Shown: piece after piece, positions 26,755 through 35,208 of the stretch
Layout: every line of letters starts with the position of its first letter
Position numbering within the stretch: the first letter of the stretch is position 1
Assembly: GCF_029689925.1 (NCBI RefSeq)
Contig: NZ_CP121445.1
Span: forward strand, 5,006,501-5,070,500
Length of the DNA stretch: 64,000 nucleotides
Direction: 5' to 3'
Origin: Anaerocolumna sp. AGMB13025
Lineage (GTDB): Bacteria; Bacillota; Clostridia; Lachnospirales; Lachnospiraceae
Notes under the pieces: generated by a model
What the model was told of the DNA's origin: nothing
Databases searched by the model: none
The model's input: only the letters and a program-made list of their open reading frames with translations
Translations under genes and position numbers: made by a program

Positions 26755-28530
26755 ATGTATTATTCCAGTGGAAACTATGAAGCATTTGCACGGCCTGAAA
26801 AGCCAGAAGGGATTGATGAAAAATCTGCCTATATTGTCGGGTCCGGACTTGCAGCACTTACTGCCGCCTGTTTTCTTGTACGTGACGGACAGATGAAAGG
26901 GGATAGAATACACATCTTTGAAAAAGAACCCCTGGCTGGCGGAGCCTGTGACGGATACCAATATGATACGGTTGGATATGTTATGCGCGGCGGCAGAGAG
27001 ATGGATAACCATTTTGAATGTATGTGGGATTTACTGCGCTCCATTCCGTCTATAGAGACCGAAGGCGTCAGTGTTCTTGACGAATACTATTGGCTCAATA
27101 AAAAAGATCCGAACTATTCCCTTTTGCGGGCCACGATAAACCGCGGTGAGGACGCTCAGACTAATGGTAAATTCGGTCTTTCCGAAAAGGGTGCCATGGA
27201 AATCCTGAAACTGTTTTTCACACCTGACGAAGCACTGTATGACAAATGCATTACCGACGTGTTTCAAGAGGATGTACTTCATTCAAATTTCTGGATGTAT
27301 TGGAGAACCATGTTCGCTTTTGAGAACTGGCATAGTGCATTAGAAATGAAACTCTATTTAAAACGCTTCATCCACCATATCGGAGGGCTTCCTGATTTTT
27401 CAGCACTCCGATTTACAAAGTATAATCAGTATGAGTCTTTAATCCTGCCGATTCTTAACTATCTGGAATCTCATAATGTACAGTTTCATTATGGTGTCCG
27501 TGTACTAAATGTTGAATTCGACATACAAAAAGAAAGAAAAATGGCAAAACGCATACTGATTATGCAGGAAAATAAGCAAGAAAACCTGGAACTTACCGAA
27601 AATGACCTGATTTTTATCACCAATGGAGGCTGTGTTGAAAACTCAAGCCTTGGAGACCAAAATCATCCGGCAGCCTTTGACACAGAAATTAAGGAAGGCG
27701 GTGGTTGGGATATGTGGCGTAAAATTGCAGCCCAGGATGAGTCTTTTGGACATCCTGACAAATTCCTGAATAATCCCCGGCAGACTAATTGGATGTCCGC
27801 AACCGTAACAACCCTGGATAACCAGATACCGCCTTATGTCCAAAAGATTTGCAAACGAGATCCCTTCAGTGGAAAAGTAGTAACCGGCGGTATTGTAACC
27901 GTTAAGGATTCTAATTGGCTCCTCAGCTGGACGTTTAACCGCCAGCCCCAGTTTCGTGGTCAGCCAAAAGATCAGTTAGTAGGCTGGATATATGGGTTAT
28001 TCAGTGACAAGCCAGGCAATTACATAGATAAACCTATGCGCGAATGCACCGGCAAGGAAATCTGTATGGAATGGCTTTATCACCTGGGTGTACCAAAAAA
28101 CCAAATTGAAGATATGGCGGAGTTCAGTGCTTCCACCGTACCATGTATGATGCCCTATATCACTGCCTTCTTTATGCCGCGAAAAGCCGGAGACCGTCCT
28201 GCTGTTGTTCCAGCGGGCAGTGTAAATTTTGCATTCCTTGGCCAGTTTGCTGAAACGGTACGGGATACCATCTTCACAACAGAATACTCTGTCCGCACGG
28301 GTATGGAGGCGGTTTATACTCTCCTGAATCTGGACCGGGGGGTGCCAGAGGTTTGGGGCAGCACTTTTGATATCCGAAACCTGCTGGAGGCAACGGTTAA
28401 ATTAAACGATGGCAAAAAGCTTACCCAACTGAATTTGGGAAATAGTGAAAAGCTGGCTCTACTAGAAGGTTTTAAAAAGATCGCCGGTACCGATATTGAG
28501 AAGCTGTTAAAAGAATACCATGTAATCTAA
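26755..28530 (+). CDS. ohyA: Oleate hydratase (myosin-cross-reactive antigen family)
   Basis: 591 residues, the normal family length. Oleate hydratase adds water to the cis-9 double bond of unsaturated fatty acids to give 10-hydroxy acids and uses FAD structurally. Visible are the FAD motif VGSGLAALTAA (28-38), IFEKEPLAGGACDG and the conserved RGGREMDNHFECMWDL. NQYESLILPI and the C-terminal TTEYSVRTGMEAVY segment are also present. AAAGGAGG sits before the ATG. It is the only plus-strand gene between 1 and 37600, divergent from the polyketide cluster and convergent with the membrane-protein operon. It could detoxify host or plant fatty acids or supply hydroxy-fatty acid to the acyl ligases nearby. 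The second idea is speculation. Confidence 0.95.
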   Translation: MYYSSGNYEAFARPEKPEGIDEKSAYIVGSGLAALTAACFLVRDGQMKGDRIHIFEKEPLAGGACDGYQYDTVGYVMRGGREMDNHFECMWDLLRSIPSIETEGVSVLDEYYWLNKKDPNYSLLRATINRGEDAQTNGKFGLSEKGAMEILKLFFTPDEALYDKCITDVFQEDVLHSNFWMYWRTMFAFENWHSALEMKLYLKRFIHHIGGLPDFSALRFTKYNQYESLILPILNYLESHNVQFHYGVRVLNVEFDIQKERKMAKRILIMQENKQENLELTENDLIFITNGGCVENSSLGDQNHPAAFDTEIKEGGGWDMWRKIAAQDESFGHPDKFLNNPRQTNWMSATVTTLDNQIPPYVQKICKRDPFSGKVVTGGIVTVKDSNWLLSWTFNRQPQFRGQPKDQLVGWIYGLFSDKPGNYIDKPMRECTGKEICMEWLYHLGVPKNQIEDMAEFSASTVPCMMPYITAFFMPRKAGDRPAVVPAGSVNFAFLGQFAETVRDTIFTTEYSVRTGMEAVYTLLNLDRGVPEVWGSTFDIRNLLEATVKLNDGKKLTQLNLGNSEKLALLEGFKKIAGTDIEKLLKEYHVI

Positions 28531-28588
28531 TACCTCGTTAAGGAGTTATTAGTCCTGATTTGCTAATTTTTATCGTGTGGCAAGACAA

Positions 28589-28644
28589 GATTGAAAATGC
28601 ACAAGTTCCTCTGCTAGGAACGAAACCCGTGTGCATTTTCAATC
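28589..28644. terminator. Long nested hairpin between convergent genes
   Basis: A perfect 15-bp inverted repeat (28589-28603 with 28630-28644) encloses an inner 5-bp stem, GTTCC (28605-28609) with GGAAC (28617-28621). It lies between the ends of oleate hydratase and the PAQR gene, as a bidirectional terminator would. No T tract follows on either strand, so a repeat element is also possible. Confidence 0.5.
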
Positions 28645-28698
28645 TATGTAGTAAACTTATTTTATCAGGTATTTTTAGCTTTAAACTACGGCATTTGC

Positions 28699-29394
28699 TT
28701 ACATGGTAATTAAGAAAACAAGATGGCATCCAGTGCCCAGTAAAATTAAATAATGAGACAGTACATGATTTTGAAATGGTTTATCTTTTATCTCCAATAT
28801 TTTGTAAGGATATACCATAATGCCAACTGCATATAGTAAACCGCCTCCAGTTAACCAAAAAAGACCATTGTGATGGATCGTGTGAGTCAGGGCTATAATA
28901 GAGTATAACACTACACTGCATAATAAGACTTGGCAACTATACAAGAGCCAGCGCGGATTATATGGTAACACTTTTAGAAAGATGCTTAAAAACGTATATC
29001 CACATACGATTCCAAACAAAGTAAAACCCACTGGTCCCCACAGAATAATAAAGCAAACCGGCATAAAGATACTTGTAATTAGCAGAGGCAGCGTACAAAA
29101 TTCAATTCTTTCAAGCACTTTGTGTACTCTTTCTGAACTATAGAAGATATGGACAAATACGGAGCATATATAATAGATACACACGCATCCACAAAACAAA
29201 CTATAGGCTACTACCTTCCAAGGGTTAACTCCTTCGAAAACATTATTAGTAATTAATTTGGCTGTAACCAGCCCCGTAACAAACACACCGAATAAATGGG
29301 ATACTGCGCAGGGAAGATGTTCCCCCTTAACAAACATATGATTATCTTTTATAAAAGCTTTATATATTAATTGTCTGAAATCCATATTATACAT
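28699..29394 (-). CDS. PAQR / hemolysin III family membrane protein
   Basis: About 231 residues from the ATG at 29394. A GTG at 29400 and an ATG at 29385 are alternatives. Seven hydrophobic segments fit the hemolysin III (adiponectin-receptor-like) fold. Conserved polar residues visible are GEHLPCAVSHLFG near the N-terminus, ERIEFC where most members have an Asp-His pair, TGGGLLYAVG, and the C-terminal HVLSHYLILLGTGCHL with the three-His zinc pattern. Family members act in membrane lipid homeostasis, and some are proposed zinc-dependent hydrolases. It is the last gene of a tight three-gene operon with a CmpB-like protein and a VTT-acyltransferase fusion. Confidence 0.8.
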   Translation of the reverse strand: MYNMDFRQLIYKAFIKDNHMFVKGEHLPCAVSHLFGVFVTGLVTAKLITNNVFEGVNPWKVVAYSLFCGCVCIYYICSVFVHIFYSSERVHKVLERIEFCTLPLLITSIFMPVCFIILWGPVGFTLFGIVCGYTFLSIFLKVLPYNPRWLLYSCQVLLCSVVLYSIIALTHTIHHNGLFWLTGGGLLYAVGIMVYPYKILEIKDKPFQNHVLSHYLILLGTGCHLVFLITM

Positions 29395-29409
29395 TGCCAC
29401 TCCCTTATA

Positions 29410-30063
29410 TCATTTATTCACAAGTTCCATTTGGGGAAAAATATCCCTTAGCAGGTCATCTGGATAATAAATATCCACTAACTTATCACAAAAAGTTTGG
29501 GCTAATACACCATTTTGCCTTTCTGCCCAGCGATTAACCGTAAGTGTAGTTAATACTGCATCAAATATAAGAAATATTACTAAAATCCACGTTATAATCC
29601 CCCCTACTTTATCTATTATCCTATCAATAAATAATGATATCTTAGGATAAACATATCTGATAAAGAACACACCTAATACCCCCCAGAATACCATATAAAT
29701 CAGAGAGGTCCTTCCAGTAAGTGAAATGGCAAAAGGCGAGTAATCCCATGATTGTACACCCCAAAAAAATTCTTGTATCCAACTGCAGATAAATTCAAAT
29801 AGACCACCAAAGATAGCGCATATACTAAAAATCCATTTATTACTTTTTCTTATTAATGGGATTGTAATAATTACGATTATCAATGCACCTAATCCATAAA
29901 TCTGGCTAAAGGGTCCATAAAGCATTCCTTGGCGGCTTTCCAGGGCTCCTTTCTTCATAATGCCGTAGAGAACTTCAATAAAATAGCCAACGATACCTCC
30001 TATAATAAATATCCATATTCCTTTATACAAATAGCACCGTATCTTTGCCTTTGTAATAGACAT
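29410..30063 (-). CDS. Putative ABC-transporter type IV (CmpB-like) membrane protein
   Basis: 217 residues with about six hydrophobic segments. The early conserved block GGIVGYFIEVLYG followed by RQGMLYGPFSQIYGLGAL is typical of the family annotated as putative ABC-transporter type IV, common in Clostridia. The biochemical role of this family is not established. It begins 27 nt after the VTT-acyltransferase fusion and ends 9-16 nt before the PAQR gene, so the three are probably one transcript. A GGAGGTGAG site precedes the ATG. Confidence 0.75.
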   Translation of the reverse strand: MSITKAKIRCYLYKGIWIFIIGGIVGYFIEVLYGIMKKGALESRQGMLYGPFSQIYGLGALIIVIITIPLIRKSNKWIFSICAIFGGLFEFICSWIQEFFWGVQSWDYSPFAISLTGRTSLIYMVFWGVLGVFFIRYVYPKISLFIDRIIDKVGGIITWILVIFLIFDAVLTTLTVNRWAERQNGVLAQTFCDKLVDIYYPDDLLRDIFPQMELVNK

Positions 30064-30090
30064 ATCCTCACCTCCTGTTTTCCTATCTGT

Positions 30091-32007
30091 CTAACCTTTT
30101 AGCCATTCAATCATTTCAAGTTTTATCTTTTCCAGCAATTCAAGTGCCATACTCCCTCGCTTTTGTGAACCAATCAGTGTACAATTCAAGGTACAGGTAT
30201 TGCGGAAAGTACTTACAGAAAGCTGAAAATCCGGACTGGTCCTGTAGGTACCCGTTAAGAAGCAGTGCTTTATAGTAATACCCTGAAACGCTAATTTATC
30301 ACCATCAATTAAACCAAAATTTGTATAAGAGATGGGGAAAATCTTATATAATTTTTTACCGAATTTATTTAAGATGGATAGGGGTACTTTATTATATAGA
30401 AAATGTAATAGGGGTATCCCATTAAAACAGCTGTAATTTGACTTTAATTGTACGATCTGATTGTGTATATGAAGCAAAGTTGTTTCAAAACTTTCACCAG
30501 GCTTTATGGCTATATGAAGCTTATATATTCCTGTCATATTTGCTATCGTAAGCGTTTCTTCCTGCAGCTTCCGGTTTCCAAATCTACGTAAATTAACCGG
30601 ACAATTTATTGTAATAAATTCCGTTTTAAGAAAATTTACCACAGTACGAGCATATGCAGTTATAAGCAGATCGTTAATTGTACAGTTTAGCACTTTGGTT
30701 TTTCGCTGTAACTCCAAAAAATCCTGTGCTCCTATGGTCTTTATGAGACAAAAAGGTATATCACCCGAGGTGTCAAATGGCAGTTCTCTGATTTCGCCAT
30801 AAGATAAAACCTTTCTAACTGGTGCATTGACTTTAATTATGTCTAGAATTGGCTTTAAATCCCGTTGATTCCTCAGTGTTATTTTAGTATCATCATCGTT
30901 ATAACAATTCGCCAAAAGATATAAATATTGCAGGAATCCTGACCCGTCACATAAGATATGGCTTATGCCGATTGTAAGAACATCTCCTGATTCTTTATGG
31001 CAGACATGGATTTTAAGTTGTGTTTCAGTCATTAAGTTCCAGCACCAATTGTCGCCAAAATCAACCCTGCTTTCTAAGAACACCTCTTCCAATGTATGAC
31101 CCTTCTCCACCCATTTACCTTTTTTCAAATCATAGGAATATAGGATTTGGGGTAACGTTTTAAGAGTCTGCTGTACCGCATGTTTTAGCCGTTTGAGATC
31201 TATTTTCCCATCAAGTTGTAAATGACAGAATACAAAAGGCTGAAGCGTTTCTAAATTAATGGTTTGGATAAAATCCAAACATTGCCCTTTGGTATTCCTA
31301 CCATCGTGCTTTCCTATCGTTCTGCAAAAATCTATAAATTTATCTTTGTATAAAATCCCCATAATACCGATGATACCAGTGATTGCAAATACAGTGATTG
31401 ATATCTCCCATTTACCTTTCCTCATAAAAGAACCTACCATTGCAGAGGACAGTATAGAGGGAATTCTAGCAAAAGATGATATTAGTATGAATCTCGAAAG
31501 TCTGATATTGCTAAGTCCAACCACATAAGTCAGCATATCCTTTGGTGTTCCGGGTATAAAAAAGAGCACGAAAGTGACTGTTTCTATTTTTCTATTGTCC
31601 TGTATCCATCTCCACACTTTCACTTTTTCCTTTCCGAAAAACCTGTTAAGTAACGGTTTCCCATATTTCTTTGATAGAGTAAAGGTAATTGCTGATGCCA
31701 TAGATGCTCCCGCCAGGCATACGATTAAACCACCAAAGGTTCCATATATAACACCTGCCAGCAATTCTACCGGTTCACCAGGTATAAATGCAATAACGAT
31801 TTGTAAGATTTGTATTCCTAATACAATTAACCATCCTCTAATACCAATGTCATTTACCCATTCTTTAAAGCGAATCTGATTTTCGGGTTCTGACAGTTTT
31901 TCAATAAAGGGAAGCATGACAAACAGCGATAGTATCAATAATACTGCAAAAACACTGAAGGTAAGAAAAACGGTAATGATACTTCTATTTTTTTCTGTGA
32001 ATTTCAT
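30091..32007 (-). CDS. Fusion of VTT/DedA-like membrane domain and condensation-like acyltransferase
   Basis: 638 residues in two parts. Residues 1-230 carry several transmembrane helices and the VTT (SNARE-associated, TVP38/DedA-like) pattern. That pattern is seen in FIPGEPVELLAGVIYGTFGG and the later FFIPGTPKDMLTYVVGLS. Such proteins are linked to lipid scrambling. Residues 240-638 look like a condensation or WS/DGAT-type acyltransferase, with the core ISHILCDGSG as an SHxxxDG form of HHxxxDG, so the second His is kept and the first is Ser. A membrane-anchored acyltransferase acting on a lipid or lipid-linked product is the simplest reading. The gene is first of an operon behind a TetR-type operator (32094-32112). 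The ATG is preceded by TTGGAG. Confidence 0.8.
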   Translation of the reverse strand: MKFTEKNRSIITVFLTFSVFAVLLILSLFVMLPFIEKLSEPENQIRFKEWVNDIGIRGWLIVLGIQILQIVIAFIPGEPVELLAGVIYGTFGGLIVCLAGASMASAITFTLSKKYGKPLLNRFFGKEKVKVWRWIQDNRKIETVTFVLFFIPGTPKDMLTYVVGLSNIRLSRFILISSFARIPSILSSAMVGSFMRKGKWEISITVFAITGIIGIMGILYKDKFIDFCRTIGKHDGRNTKGQCLDFIQTINLETLQPFVFCHLQLDGKIDLKRLKHAVQQTLKTLPQILYSYDLKKGKWVEKGHTLEEVFLESRVDFGDNWCWNLMTETQLKIHVCHKESGDVLTIGISHILCDGSGFLQYLYLLANCYNDDDTKITLRNQRDLKPILDIIKVNAPVRKVLSYGEIRELPFDTSGDIPFCLIKTIGAQDFLELQRKTKVLNCTINDLLITAYARTVVNFLKTEFITINCPVNLRRFGNRKLQEETLTIANMTGIYKLHIAIKPGESFETTLLHIHNQIVQLKSNYSCFNGIPLLHFLYNKVPLSILNKFGKKLYKIFPISYTNFGLIDGDKLAFQGITIKHCFLTGTYRTSPDFQLSVSTFRNTCTLNCTLIGSQKRGSMALELLEKIKLEMIEWLKG

Positions 32008-32093
32008 GTCTGGTACTCCAAATCTGAACTTTTTTGATTACGATTTCATTTCATAGCCAGTTAAAACGAGATTTTCTTATTATTAGATTTTTT

Positions 32094-32112
32094 AGAACGA
32101 ACCATTCGTTCT
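32094..32112. promoter_or_regulatory. TetR-type operator upstream of membrane operon
   Basis: Perfect palindrome AGAACGAA-CCA-TTCGTTCT, 87 nt before the fusion gene start. A near-identical site (AAACGAA-CTA-TTCGTTCT) lies before the tetR gene. The match makes repression of both units by this regulator very likely. Confidence 0.85.
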
Positions 32113-32156
32113 GTTTCGGATTATTTTTTTACGGAGCTATCAAGCCCCGTAAAACT

Positions 32157-32831
32157 TTATTCTTCTCTTTTATATGAATGAATTAGGCAATCTATGCTAA
32201 CCTTTTTTGCAACTTCAACTGATATTTTTTCTTTTACCTCAAAAGCATTCAAGTGAACATGCATCCCCCACCAGGAAAGGGTTTCAATCATTAACCGGAT
32301 GCAGTGTCTCTGATCTACTAATTGGCGTACGGTACCACGTTCCATAAAAATCTCAATATATTTTGAAAAAGTGTCAAAAAACTTTTGTCTGTATTCAATA
32401 TAATGCTTCCATAATAATTCGCTTTCTTTTGGATTATTTTCTATAAATAAACAACCCACACCATACCTGGACAAAATGTCAAAGGCATCTGATAGCATTG
32501 TTTCATAAGAATAATCTTTTGCATTATTCTCCAAATGGAAGCTAAACTTTATATTACTGTCATCGAATGCCTTTATTATCTCTTTTTCAAGTTCTGGAAA
32601 GGTATTCTCATCAATTGGCAGCTTATAGTCATGTTCGATTGAATCAGGTTCGATTGTACATTTTAAAATAAATGATAAGACAGCTTTTTTACTTACGAAC
32701 AAGGAATACAAGGCACCGGTTGAGATACCGGTAACTTTCACAATATCCCTTATCTGTGTTCTTGAATAACCTTGATTAATAAAAAGCTTACTTCCTTCTT
32801 CATATATTTTTTGAAATCTATTATCTCTCAT
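32157..32831 (-). CDS. TetR/AcrR family transcriptional regulator
   Basis: About 224 residues from the ATG at 32831. The frame extends to 32900, but that would translate through the operator at 32851-32868, so the later start is preferred. The N-terminal helix-turn-helix is clear: GSKLFINQGYSRTQIRDIVKV then TGISTGALYSLFVSKKAV. The C-terminal ligand domain is divergent. Its own promoter region and the downstream membrane operon share the palindrome AACGAA-N3-TTCGTT. It therefore likely represses itself and that operon. The inducer may be a fatty acid or membrane-active compound, judging from the lipid-related neighbours (inference). Confidence 0.9.
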   Translation of the reverse strand: MRDNRFQKIYEEGSKLFINQGYSRTQIRDIVKVTGISTGALYSLFVSKKAVLSFILKCTIEPDSIEHDYKLPIDENTFPELEKEIIKAFDDSNIKFSFHLENNAKDYSYETMLSDAFDILSRYGVGCLFIENNPKESELLWKHYIEYRQKFFDTFSKYIEIFMERGTVRQLVDQRHCIRLMIETLSWWGMHVHLNAFEVKEKISVEVAKKVSIDCLIHSYKREE

Positions 32832-32850
32832 TCCTATTATCCCTTTCGTA

Positions 32851-32868
32851 AAACGAACTATTCGTTCT
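32851..32868. promoter_or_regulatory. TetR-type operator upstream of tetR (autoregulation)
   Basis: AAACGAA-CTA-TTCGTTCT, the second copy of the palindrome at 32094-32112, 19 nt before the tetR ATG. The paired occurrence supports autoregulation and helps fix the tetR start. Confidence 0.8.
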
Positions 32869-32969
32869 TTAAGTATATCACGAACCTGATCGAATATCAA
32901 GTAAGAGATGATAGCTAGAAACCAAACTTTGCAAATGACATTGCATTCCTTCGGGTTGTTATAATCCTG

Positions 32970-33578
32970 TTAGGGTTTAGACTTAAAATTGATATGCTTC
33001 CTATTTATCAAGTTTTGAATTACTCTTAACCCTAAAAGAAAACCAATCATATGTAAGGCTGTTAATGAAAAATAAATGATTAACGGCTCTAACTGATTTA
33101 AAAAAAATAAAGATACAATAGTAACCTCAAGAACTAAAATATTTTTTGATATTCTTGAATACTTTATGATCTCGCTGCTGCTCAAGGGTTTATTATTATC
33201 TTCTATGGGGGCAAATTTCCAAATACACCAGATTACTATAGGTAAGGAAACAAATAAACCCAGGTTTAATATATCCAGGAATGGTACCTTGGATATAATA
33301 AATATAGAAAAAAATAGAAATAATGAACTGGTATAACACTTTGAGTAATTTTCCCTGTGAAATCCACCGCAAAAAATTCTTAGAGGAATAAATAATATCA
33401 TAAAGCAAATTGCGGCCAGCAAGGAGTCGAAAAAAAGACCTAACAATATAAATGTTCCCCAGGTATAGACAGATGAAATTAACAGACTAAATGCATACCT
33501 ATACAGGTCTTTTTCTTCTGACTCGATTGCTTTAACTGCAAGGGCTTTATTACATAGAAACTCAGCCAATCGGTTCAT
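32970..33578 (-). CDS. agrB: AgrB accessory gene regulator, peptide-processing membrane protease
   Basis: 202 residues with about six hydrophobic segments. AgrB cleaves the AgrD precursor and forms the thiolactone. The catalytic residues are visible as His74 in CGGFHREN and Cys81 in SKCYTSS, the standard spacing. It starts 5 nt after agrD, so the two are translationally coupled. It ends 100 nt before the tetR promoter region. The full locus order in transcription is response regulator, kinase, agrD, agrB. Confidence 0.95.
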   Translation of the reverse strand: MNRLAEFLCNKALAVKAIESEEKDLYRYAFSLLISSVYTWGTFILLGLFFDSLLAAICFMILFIPLRIFCGGFHRENYSKCYTSSLFLFFSIFIISKVPFLDILNLGLFVSLPIVIWCIWKFAPIEDNNKPLSSSEIIKYSRISKNILVLEVTIVSLFFLNQLEPLIIYFSLTALHMIGFLLGLRVIQNLINRKHINFKSKP

Positions 33579-33583
33579 AAACT

Positions 33584-33739
33584 TTATATAACCTTACGAA
33601 GTTTATTGGCACACTCAGGCACTTTGGGTTGATGAAGGGGACCTGCGCATACTGAATTGACATTGAGTTTGGCGATACTCTTCGCCTCAATTGAAACAAT
33701 CTTCATTACTGATGTCAAGACTTTGTTTTTAATACTCAT
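33584..33739 (-). CDS. agrD: AgrD-like cyclic lactone autoinducer precursor
   Basis: 51 residues from the ATG at 33739. The longer frame to 33769 would read into the leader hairpin and is rejected. The N-terminal amphipathic leader (about 1-24) is followed by the peptide region with Cys31 (NVNSVCAGPL). The conserved C-terminal recognition stretch HQPKVPE (36-42) identifies the clostridial AgrD family. By analogy the ring would be a thiolactone from Cys31 to about Leu35 (C-A-G-P-L). The Gly-Pro inside the ring is unusual, since most clostridial rings are hydrophobic or aromatic. A family A hairpin lies 14 nt before the ATG. Confidence 0.93.
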   Translation of the reverse strand: MSIKNKVLTSVMKIVSIEAKSIAKLNVNSVCAGPLHQPKVPECANKLRKVI

Positions 33740-33769
33740 AATAACTCCAATCTGTGCGCCCCGGCGCAC
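33740..33769 (-). promoter_or_regulatory. Family A hairpin-RBS module before agrD
   Basis: Stem GTGCGC, loop CGGG, stem GCGCAC, then AGATTGGAGTTATT and ATG. The 14-nt spacing and 11 of 14 spacer bases equal those before the acyl-CoA dehydrogenase, though the loop is different. Confidence 0.75.
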
Positions 33770-33861
33770 GAACTAATTTACCAGTAACAAGTAAGATTAT
33801 ACTATCTATGGTATTCTAAAGTCAGTTCTTCGTTGCAAATGCAGATATTATTGTTTCAAAC

Positions 33862-35208
33862 TCAGACTGGGCTGTTGTTATAGTCTTCTACTATTGGCAT
33901 ACAGATACTTAACCGAAAAATATTATCGGTAAATGAAAAGTCCATTGTTCCATCATAATTACTGACTGCTTCTTTTATATTCATCAAACCATAACCATGG
34001 GTTTCAGGTGCCTTTTTTGTAGAGCCAATACGATTACCTTTAAAAACTATACTATTTACTTTTGTGTTATAAATCTCAATGAAAAGCATAGAGTTCACTC
34101 TGAATATCCGAAGTTTGATATACGCCTCCAGATTAAAGTCTAAAGAAAGAATACATGCATGAATGGCATTATCCAAAGCATTCGCAAAAATAGTACAAGT
34201 AACCTTATAAGAGATAAAAGATAATAAATTGTATTCCATCTCTATTTCAAATTTTATATTTAACTTTAGACACTGTTGTTCTTTTTCGTATAATATTATG
34301 TTTAGAGCATTATTATCACTTCTATTCAGATTTTGGATTTTTGAATGATCAATTTCATGTATTAGATTAGAGATATAATCATCAATTTCAGCATCAGATT
34401 GGATTAAACCAGACAAACATATCAGATGTTTTTTAAAATCATGAGAAATTCTTCTAAGTTCCTCAAGATTTTTCTCCTGCTGCTTATATGAGATCTCTAT
34501 GGTCGTCTGCTGCATACGCATTTTTTCAACTTCTTGCTCCAGCTCTGCTTTTTTATTAATTTCATTATGAACAGCCAGAACTATAATGTTAGCGGCTCCT
34601 AATCCAAATACCACAGCCACATAAATAATATTCGTAATAAAGGTATCAATTATATGGGAATTGTTATGTAAAAGTAAAATATAGTATATACTTGCAATGC
34701 TTGTCAATGGCAGTATCAATAAATATTTATTGGGATATAGAATCTTTAATTTATTCTTTTTTAAGGTTTTTATCAGGTAATCAGAAAGAAACGAATAAAT
34801 TATAATACAACTCCCAATCAGTAAAATCTGCTGAGAATCGGTACCTTCTAAATTTGGCGTAAACTGCAATATAACGTTACCAAAAGCTATCGTTATAAAT
34901 TCGCAAAATAAAACAATAGCAAAAGCGATAAGGGAAGTAACAAATATTGTTCGCCATGCGCCTTTTAGCACGATTCTGCATCTGAAAAAAATAATAATCA
35001 GCATAATTATTGAGTTTAAAATAGAATTACTAAACGCATTAATTATATAAAGCAAAACCGCAGAAATTACAATTCCTGATAAATTTGATAATGCACTTTT
35101 AGATCTTGACTGAAAAAATACACCAACAAATTTATAAGCAAAATAAAAATCTATAACGCATTTTGTAAAACTCAAAAAGCACACTACCATAAACAGGTCA
35201 GTTTTCAT
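33862..35208 (-). CDS. agrC: AgrC-like sensor histidine kinase (GHKL)
   Basis: About 448 residues from the ATG at 35208. An ATG at 35220 is four codons earlier and overlaps the regulator more. The first 200 residues hold six or seven transmembrane helices that would sense the peptide. A coiled-coil linker (KKAELEQEVEKMRMQQ) leads to the phosphoacceptor region RRISHDFKKHL and the GHKL ATPase with the N box NALDNAIHAC and the G box HGYGLMNIKEAV. The gene overlaps the end of the LytTR regulator gene and lies 120 nt before agrD, consistent with one transcript. Confidence 0.92.
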   Translation of the reverse strand: MKTDLFMVVCFLSFTKCVIDFYFAYKFVGVFFQSRSKSALSNLSGIVISAVLLYIINAFSNSILNSIIMLIIIFFRCRIVLKGAWRTIFVTSLIAFAIVLFCEFITIAFGNVILQFTPNLEGTDSQQILLIGSCIIIYSFLSDYLIKTLKKNKLKILYPNKYLLILPLTSIASIYYILLLHNNSHIIDTFITNIIYVAVVFGLGAANIIVLAVHNEINKKAELEQEVEKMRMQQTTIEISYKQQEKNLEELRRISHDFKKHLICLSGLIQSDAEIDDYISNLIHEIDHSKIQNLNRSDNNALNIILYEKEQQCLKLNIKFEIEMEYNLLSFISYKVTCTIFANALDNAIHACILSLDFNLEAYIKLRIFRVNSMLFIEIYNTKVNSIVFKGNRIGSTKKAPETHGYGLMNIKEAVSNYDGTMDFSFTDNIFRLSICMPIVEDYNNSPV

